Source of the DNA: Sporodiniella umbellata
Taxonomy: Eukaryota; Mucoromycota; Mucoromycetes; Mucorales; Rhizopodaceae
Assembly (NCBI GenBank): GCA_025677835.1
Contig: JAIXMR010000023.1
Location: 124,001 to 188,000, forward strand
Length of the DNA stretch: 64,000 nt
Direction of reading: 5' to 3'
In this document: positions 22,635 to 33,370 of the stretch, piece after piece
Position numbering within the stretch: position 1 is the stretch's first letter
How the letters are laid out: the number at the start of each line of letters is the position of its first letter
Notes under the pieces: model-generated
What the model was told of the DNA's origin: nothing
The model's database searches: none
The model's input: only the letters and a program-made list of their open reading frames with translations
Made by a program: the position numbers and the translations under genes

Positions 22635-24311
22635 ATGTCTATGAAGGAGAGCACACCTCAAGTGGCCGATATACCACCACAAAAGAAGAAGGAAAAGGCA
22701 CCAAAAAAAGAAAAACCTCCAGTAGACGAAACAGGTACTGTCTATTCCCTCATATATCTGTGTGACCCTATCAAAACTAACCTTGAGTAGTTCCTGTAAA
22801 TAAACGAATTTACCTTGGGGGTTTACACTCTTCAGTCACAGAGGATCAGATCAAAGAAAGATTTAGTCGTTTTGGATCTATAAGCGATGTACAAGTAGCT
22901 AAAGATTCTGAAAGTAAACATTGATGAAAAAAAAAAAAAAAAAAAAAAGTAGATCTTCAACATCGTCCATCTAGATCTTTGTCGAGGATTCGCTCATATG
23001 AACATTGAAACATTACCAAAAAAATGGGCGCAATGTAAGAAAAAAAAAAGAAGAGCTTTAGAAAATGAAGAAGCAGTACACTAAACGATCCTTTTTATTT
23101 GCTTTTTATAAAAGGCTTGAGTGTATATAAAGGATCAAAATGGAAGGGAAAAGAAGTAAAGATAGAAGAAGCAAAGATCGACTACAAAGAACGAGAAGAC
23201 ATAAGAAAACAAAAAATGGTTGAACAGAAAGAAAGGAGAACAAAGATATTATCGAGATGGAACTGTAGTGATGGCTTTATTGCAAAGGATATGTCACTTA
23301 TCACAGATAATAACATGAACGGAAAACGAGGATGGAAAAGAGGAAGATACGGAAGAGCCATTGCATTAATGAAACTCACAAAGCCTGACGGGTCAAAGGT
23401 AAGTTGAAACAGTGTAAGTGTTAATCTCAATCCTGTATTCTTTCTTAGTTTGTATTTGATCCCAATCACTACAAAAACAATTTGACCAAACTATACAATA
23501 TTGGTGTACCCATGAAGCCAGTGAACAAGCTGGCCTTTAGTGTCTCGGACGACTCTGACTCAGATTTCGACGATCGCTTGTCTGAAACGTCCGATAGAGA
23601 GCCAGGCGAGACTGCTACCCAAACCAACAGCAACATCTTAGATACACGATTACATGACGACGAAAAGCGAAGGGCCGCTATTGAAAGAAGAGCTGAAGAA
23701 CAAAGAGCAAAGAAAGAGTTGATCAGCAAATCGCTCTCTGGCGATATGAGCAACCAAGCTAACCACTTCAAGTTTGATTCTGAAGAACAGTCAACAGAAC
23801 CTGCAGAGACAGAGAACGCAGCCCCTTTGGAAGGAAAGAAATGGCTGTTTGATTCTGATGATGATGACGAAGAAGACGAAGAAATGGATATTAAAATTAA
23901 CCCTGTTTTGGAAGGCGAAGAAGGTCGTAAAAGATTGGAACTCCAAAGCCGATTCAAGGGCGACGACCGTTTCAAGTTAGGAGAGGATTTTATAGACGAG
24001 GAAGAAAAGAAGGAAGTCGATTTGGGTGATAGCATCAGCCAAGGGTTACATGCTGAAAAAGGACAAGCGATGGATTTGCTTCGATCCATGTTTGGCGAAG
24101 AAAAGGCCACTGTAAAGAAAGCAACTGCCAGCTCTAACGTATGGTCCAATGCTGCCAGATTCGACCCAGACGCAGAAGATTCCCAAAACCTCATCATTCC
24201 CAGTAAAACCGAAACGCTACCTACCCCATGGCAAGATGAGGATGTAGATATGGACGAGCCAGAAAAAGAACAAGAGGAGGAGGAGGAGGAGGATGCAGAT
24301 TTCTTCGGTAT

Positions 24312-24342
<31 letters not shown>

Positions 24343-24957
24343 GGTTCACTAGAGTTAAAGTTATTAATGTACCAATCAATCAACTTAGATGCACCCAAAA
24401 AGATAGAAAGTGCTGCACCCTTAGTTTCTGCAGAGAAACACTTTGAAGTCAATACAAATTTAAAGCCTTTGTTTGGAGAATCAGACGGTTAGAAAACGAG
24501 CTTCTAAATACGAAATTTGTTCTAATCTTTCATATTAAGGAGGGTTCAAATTGTTTGGAGGATTTAATGACGACGCTGATATGGATCACGATGAACCAAA
24601 TGAACCAAATCAAATGAATGAGATAAGCCCTATTTTCGATCTAAAGCCTAAAGCCCCTGTTGCTTCTCTTGGGCTGGGCGTTATGTTTTTTTTTCATGTG
24701 GATGATCCAGAATTAATGAAAAAGTAAGTTAAGAAAAGGTACCCCTTGTATTCACACGTTTGATATCTAGGAGTTGCTATTCTTATGACAACGAAGGCAT
24801 CTTTCAGAACAAAACAGAGGATAATCAAGAATACGAGAAGAAGTGGAGAGATCAAAGAGTGATTCTCAAAGACTCTCTTAAAAAGCGCCAAAAACAGGCA
24901 TTAAGACATAACCGCCGTAACCGCCATAATGATGACAATAAAGTTTTTATGAAGTAA
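22635..24957 (+). CDS. NOL8/Nop8-like nucleolar RRM protein
   Basis: Homologue of human NOL8 and yeast Nop8, needed for 60S ribosomal subunit assembly in the nucleolus. The start is ATG 22635 (MSMKESTPQVADIPPQKKKE). The RRM is spread over three exons: RIYLGGLHSSVTEDQIKERF, GSISDVQVAKDSENLCRGFA, then CLSVYKGSKWKGKEVKIEEA. A NOL8-specific block follows: RWNCSDGFIAKDMSL, KRGWKRGRYGRAIALMKLTK and FVFDPNHYKNNLTKLYNIGV. The middle is acidic, with repeated Asp/Ser patches. The conserved C terminus reads LGVMFFFHVDDPELMKKSCY, ending in a basic KKRQKQALRHNRRNRHND. About seven introns; all junctions tested keep frame. A Ser-rich antisense frame across the largest exon is an artefact. Confidence 0.9.
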
Positions 24958-27900
24958 TAGATTTCTGTTGGTTTATTTGAATTTGAACTTTATTCTTTTG
25001 TAACAGCATACATAGGCTAAGGGATTTTAACCTTCTAAAAGTGGTCGAGACTGTATTCTCTTGTATGTGTCCCCCATCCTTATTTTTTTTTTTTAAAAAA
25101 AAAAAAAGAAATAGACAAAACCATCTTTTCCTGAAAGGCTTGTATGTTTTTTACTTTATTCTTTGAAAGGGCGCAAAATAGATAGTAGCTTGCCCGATTG
25201 AGTACAAGAAAAGTATGGGAGCAGCAAAATGTCTGAACACCTGCAAATCTATCATGCGTCTTGAAAAAAAGAAAAAAGACTGGTTGGAAAAAATATAACA
25301 AAGCGATTTTTGCGGCTTGAACATAAATATTAACAATAGGTTTGCCCAAAGAAGCTAACAGGAATACATGTACTCGTTTATTTAATTTTGAGACGAATCT
25401 CTTCAGAAAAACCAGAGCCAAACTATAACAGTTGTATTTTAAAAATAGGCCTTTGAGATGCTAAAGTAATTTCTTCTTTTCAACCAATATAAAAACGACT
25501 TGATTTTCTTCACTTGCTACTCTTAGTAAAAAAAAAAAAAGCAGGGCTGCTTTATAAGAACTTTAAGCTTATCGTTAAATTTACAAGCTAATAAAGAAAC
25601 TTGGGTACGTGCCGTATAGAAACTCCTACATTTATCAAACATGTAAATAAAGCAAAGCTAACCCGCGAATGAATAGCGTTTTGGTCATACCAGATATAAA
25701 ATCAAACTGTCAGTCATACTCGCTCCCGTCAAAGAAGGCTATATAGCTTAAAAGCATTATTACAATCAAATAGATGAAGCAACGCTGTGGTTGCAACCAA
25801 AAGGTTTTATGCATTCAAAAAGTATAACTTTTTGCATTAATACAATAAACTAATGACAACACCAAAAGCAATTTTTTTTTATACAGAAAACAAAAAAGTA
25901 CACAAAAACAAACCCCTCTGGATTATAATTTTGTTTTTGTTACTCTCTGAAAAAACCTTAAGCTACTCAAATTAGGAGTGGAGCGAAGAATACAAAGTAA
26001 GCAGAAAAGATTCGAAAACATATGAAAAAATCAATAAAAAGACTACAATAGGGAGAGAGAGGAAGAAACTGAAATAGCAAAGGGGGCAATGCGATGGGAA
26101 GCTGTCAACAATCAGCGTCTCTTGCAACTTGTTTAAAAGAACTTTGACCAAGCTAAATTCTACAATGTATACATACTCCATACTCCTTTAGCTCCTTGAT
26201 TTTCTAATGATTTATAGATCCAAACGTGGATCAGATATTTGAATTTTAGCCTTCATACCAAAGAGAATCATTGTACAGGAAGAGCAGAATGGCTGAGCCT
26301 GTATTTCATGTTAATTTTCAGTCATTGCCAGTTCGTGTCTTTGCTTAAACTTTGTTTGTTATATGTTTTTGAAGCACTCTTGGTTTAAAAGCTCGTTTTT
26401 TTTTTTTTTTTTTGAAAAAAAAAAAAAACTTGTAGAAATCTTAATACCCAGCACTTTGTTTGACTGTTTTGAACAAGAAGAAAAAACAACGTAAAAGCTT
26501 CGTTATATTTAAAAAATATCTTATTATTAGAATTAGTCTTAAAGCAAAAATACAGCAAAACTACTTGCATCTTGGTTAAGATTGCTGTCAAAATTCGACG
26601 GTAAAAGTTTGTAAAAAGAATACAGCAAATAATGACCTACGTAACGAGGATTATATAAATGGCCCTTACTCTTCTTACTGCTGTTTTCACAAAGCACCTC
26701 TTTTTTTCTTCAGCTTGCATTTGTATCTTCAATTTTTCTCTGCATTTACTTCGTTTTTTTTTTTAGCAGTTCGCCTTTATGAAGTTGGTTTTAAAAGAAA
26801 GTTTTTTTATGTAACCTTTATCCTTATTAGCAATAATAAACAGAACCTAGTTTTGGAGATGCGTAATCTTATTAGGCTCGAGAGGAATTTTATAAATGCA
26901 ACAGGTAGCCACGATTATGATGGAATCAAACTAAAGTTAGAACCAAAAAACACATCTCTTTTTCTGCCGTCTTTTTTTTTTAGTACAAGGTAGCAGTGTA
27001 TCTAGCCTGCTACTTCTATTTTTTATTTGGAATTATTACAAAAATACAATAAAAAGACGTCATTAGCGAGTGCCTAGAAACAATAAAAAAGGCTCTTGGT
27101 GTCTCAAAACAATTTATTTGAGCTTAATTAAAGTTACCCCAAAAGAAAAAAAAAACATACATGCCTCATACAACCTTTCCTCCCTTTTCGCCCTTTGAGA
27201 TAAAAAGAAAAAAGGGTAACAACTACCGAAGGTCTTCCAAGGATATAAATAAAATAATAAAAGTAGACACTAAATTCTGTATGAGAAACAACAAAGTTCT
27301 GTAAAATAACAGTTCAATTCAAACAATAAAGTCAGTAAATAAAGAAACAGTTCAGAAAGAAATAAAGTTTAATTTCTAGCAAAGGCTGATTTTTTTTTTA
27401 GCCTTTGAGATAACAATCAAAGTTACATTAATTTTTCAGGGACAAAAACCTTAAGCAAAAGCAATGTTCCTCTTTCAGAAATGTTTGCAAAATAAGAAAC
27501 ACATTCATTGTATTTAGTATAAACCCGCTTTTTTTAGCAACCACTTTTACTTCGCTTTTTTAAACCTTGTGAAGAACAAAGGCTTTCCATCTTAGGGAGT
27601 CCATTACCATTCTCTTTATGCAGAGCCCTCCTCTTCCTATACTCAATATATAGGCTGGCCATTAAAAAGTGCCCAATGAAAAAGGGCTAATTCAAGCACA
27701 CTGCCGGTATATATTTAAGGTATCCTTTCAAGGGATCAATTAAGCTGCGCTACGGTTTTTTCCTGGTCAGTAATACATTATGTGTCATCCAGTAAACCAT
27801 GCTGGAAAACAAAAAACAAAAAAAAAAGAAAAGGAAGGGGAAAACTACAGCGCTCATGGCAATGCAAGAATTTTGTCTTCGACACTCTATCGTTCAGGCA

Positions 27901-28402
27901 TATCTAATTTTCCAAAATATGACGCATTTACAAGCACACAATGTCGCAACATGTAAAAAGATAGCGTAAAGCCATTGTCTTTGACTTGTATCTCAGATGG
28001 TTGCGCAGCAGTTAATTCAGTCAATACCAGCCTGAAAGTTGACACTGCTATTGTACAGAAATTTGAATCAGGAAAACAGGTGCTTCTTGTTTTTAAAGAT
28101 AACGGAAAAGATAGGGGTGGACGCGTTTTTGACTTGCAATATCCACACTTCAGGTGCCGAGTTATACAGTACTCAAAGACTAAGATTGGCTATGATACGT
28201 AGTGCATATGTTTATTGATATATCCTTCAGCCATAGCATATCTTGAAAGGTTTAGCAAAAACCAATCGGTTACTAGCTCTTGCCTTTTTTTTTTTTTTTT
28301 TTTGATACTCCAAGCTGGGTTCGACTGTTTCTTACTTAAAGACTGCTTTTTTATTTTTTTATTTTACTTTTCATTTAGTTTTGTTTAAACGCTACAAGAA
28401 AA
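24958..28402. other. AT-rich region without a convincing gene
   Basis: About 3.4 kb with many T/A runs and no recognisable domain on either strand. The best frame is 27975-28202 (75 codons, IVQKFESGKQVLLVFKDNGK), which lacks homology I can recall and begins at a non-ATG codon. A stretch at 27650-27700 (ATATAGGCTGGCCATTAAAA then AGTGCCC) resembles the end of a Tc1-like element, but no matching inverted end is present. The first part probably contains the NOL8 3' UTR and the last part the MTH1 promoter. Confidence 0.5.
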
Positions 28403-29181
28403 ATGATTACCAGCCAAAAACAAGTGACACTTATTCTGACCATTGACCGAAAAGAAAAAAAGGTATTGAGCTCGCCCAGGAGATAAGGCCTTAATAGGAT
28501 TTGTAGGTTCTTTTGGGGATGAAAAAGCGAGGTTTTGGCGCAGGGAAGTACAATGGTAAGCTTTTGTATACTATTGCTATTTTTTTTGGCGCTAGCTAAA
28601 ACCATCTACAAGGGTTTGGCGGTAAAGTAGAGCCTGGGGAGACAATAGAGGAAGGAGCAAGAAGAGAGCTGACGGTAAGTAAATACCGACGTGTGATCAG
28701 AATAGGTCATACTTATATGTAATAAAAGGAAGAGGCGGAAATCACGGCCATTGATATGACTAAAATGGCAGTTGTTTTGTTCACCTTTGAAAATAACCCT
28801 GTCGGTCTCGAGATGCATTTGTTTGTGACTGAAGCTTTTGAAGGCGAGCCCAAAGAGTAATAACTGGATTAGACTTAAAAAAAAAACTAAAAGATAACGC
28901 ACCTAGAACCGAAGAAATGAAACCTGATTGGTTCGATTATAAGGACATCCCATTCGATCGAATGTGGGCGGACGATAAACAGTGGTTTCCATTGATACTG
29001 GAAAAACAACAGCCTTTTGTAGGCTATTTTCACTTTTCAGAGGTATTGTGCCATATGTCTAAGGATAGGAGGCTAAACAAGCTTTATTTAGGACCAAGCG
29101 AGTATTTTGAAGCAAAGGATTGTCCATATGAATGATCAGCGCGAGTTAACCGAAGATGATCTCAAACACGTTTATTATTGA
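28403..29181 (+). CDS. MTH1-type 8-oxo-dGTP Nudix hydrolase
   Basis: Homologue of NUDT1/MTH1, which hydrolyses oxidised purine nucleoside triphosphates so they are not built into DNA. The gene is cut by five introns of about 44-60 nt, so only fragments appear as open frames. Assembled order: MITSQKQVTLILTIDRKEKK; VLLGMKKRGFGAGKYN; GFGGKVEPGETIEEGARREL T; EEAEITAIDMTKMAVVLF; GLEMHLFVTEAFEGEPKE; TEEMKPDWFDYKDIPFDRMW; ADDKQWFPLILEKQQPFVGY; then a tail ending DDLKHVYY with TGA at 29179-29181. The MTH1 substrate residues (NGFGGK, the WF..IPF..MW.DD block) are kept. In the Nudix box the Gly of REUXEEXGU is Glu (codon GAA at 28738-28740). It is followed 137 bp later by SSK1 on the same strand. Confidence 0.93.
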
Positions 29182-29318
29182 GCAAGACATATTCAATATC
29201 CGAATTACTTTGAACAATAGAAGGATCCAAAAGCTATCAATAAAACTCAAAACCATATTTTTTTTTTCCATTCCTTAAATTTTTTCTTTCTCTTTCTTCT
29301 TTTTTTTTTTTTTTTGCC

Positions 29319-32313
29319 ATGTCTGACAGTGGAAAGAAACCTTCGATTGGTTCACGGAGAGATCTCAACCTACCACCATTAACTATCAAACAAAAAAACC
29401 GCCCCCGGTTACCCAATTTAGCTGGAAAGCCCAAGGAAGAAGAGCCTGAGACCGAGACAGTACTCCAAGTTCATCTACCACCAATCCCAACAGAATTCAT
29501 CAACAAAGAGATTCAACTTTTGTTGGCATCGATTGTAATTATTAACTTTTTTTATGCGACGCTTGGAAAGACTATAGCCTGGCTCTTTTGCCTGTTAGTC
29601 TGGCGCGAGCAGCCGACAGGCACCATTCTTGTGTGGACTCGCTGTATCGCTGTTCTTTGGATGATTTTCGCGCATGATGACGCCTGGTCGTACAAACTTG
29701 CCTCGTTCGCCAGTCTTTTTCTCATTTATTCCGCCGAGCGTATTTTTAACGCCACTCAAAAAGAAATCGAACACCAGACAACACAGCAGCAAGAGGCTGT
29801 GGATCAAACGGTAACGAGCTATATCGAGCGACGTAACCACTCGCTATTGGTGGCTGCCGACAATATCAACGATTTATCCAATATGATATTGGCTACACTT
29901 GAGCAGTTTGCGCCTCCTTCCATTCTCTCCAGCACTTACGAACTACTCAGTGCCTGTTCGATGGCAGTTCCCATCACCACCATCTCCGCTATTAACATCA
30001 CTGTCAAACAGGCTTACCATATCGGATCCCGGCTTCAATCGCTTTCGGACGGATTGAGCCAGGGCCCAGACTATGTGACAAAGGAAACAAAGGTGAACGA
30101 TTCTTTTGATGTGGGTGAACTTTTGCAGAATGTGGGCGATGCCTTGGCTGGCCTCTCTGCCAAATACAACATACATTTTATCGTGTATCATATGGACAAC
30201 GGGTTGCACCATTCGCATATCATGGGAGACGAAGCAGCTACCAAGCACGCATTGATGCATGTAAGACGTCGGTGCTTAATCTGCTACTTTACTGATCTTT
30301 CTATCCTAGTTACTTCGTAGTTTGTTTGAGGGATGTACGCCCGGGGCATGCATCGAGCTCGGGCTCAACCTGATACCGCTTGAAGAGTCCAAAGTTCGAG
30401 TGACGTTTGACATTCTCCTAACAGCCTCTCCAGCTATTCCTGCTGGCTTGTCTTCGATTCCTATGATTCCCAAAAGCCAGTTCACGCAACACTTGATTAG
30501 CTATGTGGGTGGCACTCTAAACACGCAAGAGACTGAATCGAACCAAGTCCGTATCCAGGTCAATCTGGATACGTTCTCAGGCAACATTGGAGACCAGCCC
30601 CTTTTGTTGATTGAAAAGCCTTCGCAGATATTAGAGAGGCAGTTGGAAGACGTTAGGTTTTCGAACGAACCTTCATTGAAGGATCTGACGAATTTTGTAA
30701 CGAGCCTGAAGGGAGTACGCTTAGTGCTGCATGCAGCCGAAAAGAGTGTATTTGCAAAACATTTGACCAGTTCGCTTACCCATTGGAATGCAGATATCAG
30801 TCATGTCCCGTTGACAGCTAGCTATGACGCTTTGGTAACACCCCGGGTTCCCCAGCGCGGCAAAGTGCCTTCATCAGCGACAAGTGAAGACCATATCCAT
30901 TCAATCCCGCCTGCGTTTATTTTGATTGACGACGATGTGGTTGTATTAGAAAACAAGCTTCGCGAGTTTCGTGAACGACGCCAAGGACCCGTCCGTAAAC
31001 CGGTATCCAAACGGCCGAACGAGAACATTTTGTTGCAAGGCGTGACGATTGGTGTGATTTATTTTACATCGCTTTCGAATTATAAGCGTGTGAGGGATAC
31101 AATTCAGTACTTTGCAGGTGTTTCGATGCAATACCCTCGCGTGGTTGTGGTAACCAAACCGGCCGGTCCGCGTCGTTTCCTGACTGCGCTTCACACCGCC
31201 AGGATCAATGCGGTGGTCGAGCCTCATTTTATTCCGATAGCCACCTCACCCCAAAGCCCGTTTGTAGGCAGCAGTCCTAAGAGCAACGAATCGTCGACTT
31301 CGGCTTTCGCTACGCCAGCGCTCTTTACGCCTCACCTATTCTCACCGGGTGGTAAGAGAACACCTGAGGAAAGAAGCGCCCATTACTTTACGCCTCGAAG
31401 TACTATTACTTCACCCTTCAAGGAGACAAGACGCCATCGACCTCAGATCAAGGTCAAGACACCTCCTGCTCCAGTGCCCATCAAAGAGGAAGAGGTGGCC
31501 AAAGTCAAGCCCAAGATGAATTTCAATATCAGTAACCGTAAACGGAAGGAGAAGAACGTGTCAAGTCAAACGAGTCCCCCATCACGGTCCTGATTGTAGA
31601 AGGTAAAGCCCTCCAGACACTGTAAGCTAGCTAACCACCCGACGCTCTAGATAACATTATCAATCAAGCTATCCTGTCGACCTGGATGAAAAAACACAAA
31701 ATCAAGTTTTCAGTTGCTTCAGACGGAAAGCAGGCAGTTGAAAAATGGAGAGGAGGAGGATTTCATCTGATATTGGTAAGCATACCTATTCTTAGTGGGT
31801 CGGTTTATTTATGTTTTGATGCTAACGTAACAGATGGACATCCAACTACCAGTCATGGATGGGATTCAAGCCACCAAGACGATTCGAGAGCTGGAAAAGG
31901 AAGAAAAGATTGGCGTACTTCCATCAAGCCAGACAGATTTTCAATCGCCAGTTATCATCGTGGCACTCACAGCCTCGTCTTTAGAGTCTGATCGACAGGC
32001 AGCGCTTGCAGCCGGCTGTAATGACTTTTTGACAAAGCCGGTGAGTTTAGAATGGCTGGATAAGAAGATCACAGAGTGGGGTTGTATGCAAGCTCTTATA
32101 GATTTTGAGGGATGGAAAAAGTGGAGAAAGAACAAGAAGGAAGACAAGCCTGAAGAGAAAGCGCCGGAAAGAAAAGCGCCAGCGGAGAGGACGCAGATAG
32201 CTCGAGACACTAGTCGAGGCATTTTGCTATGCGGATCGAGCCAATCCCAAGCAACTATAGATAGTATACCAAAGCAATTAGAAGAAAGGAATAAGAACCA
32301 CGATTCATTATAG
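29319..32313 (+). CDS. SSK1: SSK1-type response regulator with membrane N-terminal part; frame broken
   Basis: Response regulator of the fungal phosphorelay that feeds the HOG stress MAP kinase (yeast Ssk1, S. pombe Mcs4). ATG 29319. A Pro/Lys-rich start is followed by two or three hydrophobic segments (IQLLLASIVIINFFYATLGK; WLFCLLVW; TRCIAVLWMIF; FASLFLIYSAERIF), a coiled region, and a degenerate histidine-kinase-like region (YELLSACSMAVPITTISAIN; DVGELLQNVGDALAGLSAKY; LLRSLFEGCTPGACIELGL). The receiver is TVLIVEDNIINQAILSTWMK, HLIL-MDIQLPVMDGIQATKT (phospho-Asp in MDIQLP), VALTASSLESDRQAALAAGC and NDFLTKPVSL; it ends WGCMQALIDFEGWKKW. Introns: 30261-30309, 31603-31650 and one near 31776-31833. 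The N-terminal frame and the receiver frame disagree by one base around the C5 run 31576-31580; no plausible intron there repairs it. Confidence 0.9.
31576..31580 (+). other. Apparent one-base frame break in SSK1 at a C5 run
   Basis: Upstream sequence reads NVSSQTSPP in one frame and then stops; downstream ITVLIVEDN is in another. The shift falls at a cytosine homopolymer just before the receiver domain, the kind of place where sequencing or assembly indels are common. A genuine mutation cannot be excluded from this sequence. Confidence 0.7.
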
Positions 32314-32527
32314 GGAGAGAAGGAGAAGAGTGACAATAAAAGAATTAGAATCGAGAAAAAAAAAATTTTGAAGATTTTATTGTCAGAAAGGATTAATATG
32401 ATATTTATTGTAATTACTATTATAATCATTTGCATATTTACTCCACATCTACACCCTCACTGTTTCTTTCTGTGCTGTTGTGCTTAATGAGATCAATTCT
32501 GCCCCCTTCCCCTCCTTCCCCTTTGTG

Positions 32528-32572
<45 letters not shown>

Positions 32573-32666
32573 GTGTTTTGTTACAGGTGTAAGGAGCTTT
32601 CCTTATTTAAACAAATTTCATTTCAAAAGTTCCTGTTTTCTTTTGTATTTTTCTTTTGTACAGAAA
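32314..32666. other. Gap between SSK1 and the following small gene
   Basis: Contains a (TG)n microsatellite at about 32537-32576 and pyrimidine-rich sequence. A TACAG acceptor-like site lies 4 nt before the next ATG, so a 5'-UTR intron is possible. No coding exon was recognised. Confidence 0.5.
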
Positions 32667-33164
32667 ATGTTTAAAAGCAGACAGGCTGAATATGACGATA
32701 CTCTATTCCTAGCCCAGTTTCTGTCTACCACAGGACCTGAGGAATTCTCAAAACAAAAGAGGCAAATGAACAGAGCCTCACGTATACTTGATAAACTACG
32801 GAAGCGACCTCAAGATAAGCCAGACTCGCTTCGAGACTCGGGTGTATATACAGACGAATCAGACAGCGAGACTATCCTTACTCTTCGCGAGTTTCCACAG
32901 CCACCCAAACAACGTACCGCAACCCAAACTCTTTCCTTATCAGCCAACAAGACATCCTGCCCACACTGTCGGCAGTCGATGACCAGCCGGCCTCGGAGAC
33001 CTTCATGTCCGCCTGCACTTGCTTCGGGCCCTACTGTAGAAACAAACACCAAGCTTTTGCTAGCCATGGTTCAAGATCTAAAGCAGCAGCTCTTGGAAGA
33101 GAAAGAGTCACGGCTTAAACTCGAAAAAGCAATCCATCGAATAGAAAAAGACCAACTTAAATAA
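32667..33164 (+). CDS. Small hypothetical protein with C-terminal coiled coil
   Basis: Single-exon ORF of 165 residues from ATG 32667. It has a charged N terminus (MFKSRQAEYDDTLFLAQFLS, then SRILDKLRKRPQDK), an acidic Ser patch (SGVYTDESDSETILTL), one CPHC motif that is half of a possible zinc site, and a C-terminal heptad-rich helix (LLLAMVQDLKQQLLEEKESR, LKLEKAIHRIEKDQLK) predicted to coil. No named family is recognised. Codon use and the clean start and stop suggest a real gene. An AATAAA-like signal is not obvious, but its end converges on RACK1, whose stop lies 207 bp away on the other strand. Confidence 0.6.
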   Translation: MFKSRQAEYDDTLFLAQFLSTTGPEEFSKQKRQMNRASRILDKLRKRPQDKPDSLRDSGVYTDESDSETILTLREFPQPPKQRTATQTLSLSANKTSCPHCRQSMTSRPRRPSCPPALASGPTVETNTKLLLAMVQDLKQQLLEEKESRLKLEKAIHRIEKDQLK

Positions 33165-33370
33165 CCTACCGTCTACAGACAAACAGAACTCCATTGTTTG
33201 CAACCCTAATCCAATAACCATAGAGAATCGTAATGAAAAAAGAGTAAAAAAAAAAAAAAAAAAAGAAATGATTTCAGACATTATATTTTACAATGGGTAA
33301 TTTGAATCTTTTTTTGTTTTTGCAAATTTTATATGTGTTGTTGGGGGAAGGTCAATAAAAGCCGCATGCT

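Noticed and set aside
23469..24452. 327-codon Ser-rich minus-strand frame
   Set aside because: Antisense of the NOL8 acidic exon; the sense strand has the conserved domain and consistent splicing.
27650..28210. A Tc1-like element or a gene at 27975-28202
   Set aside because: Only one weak terminus-like motif, no transposase, and the frame starts without ATG and shows no domain.
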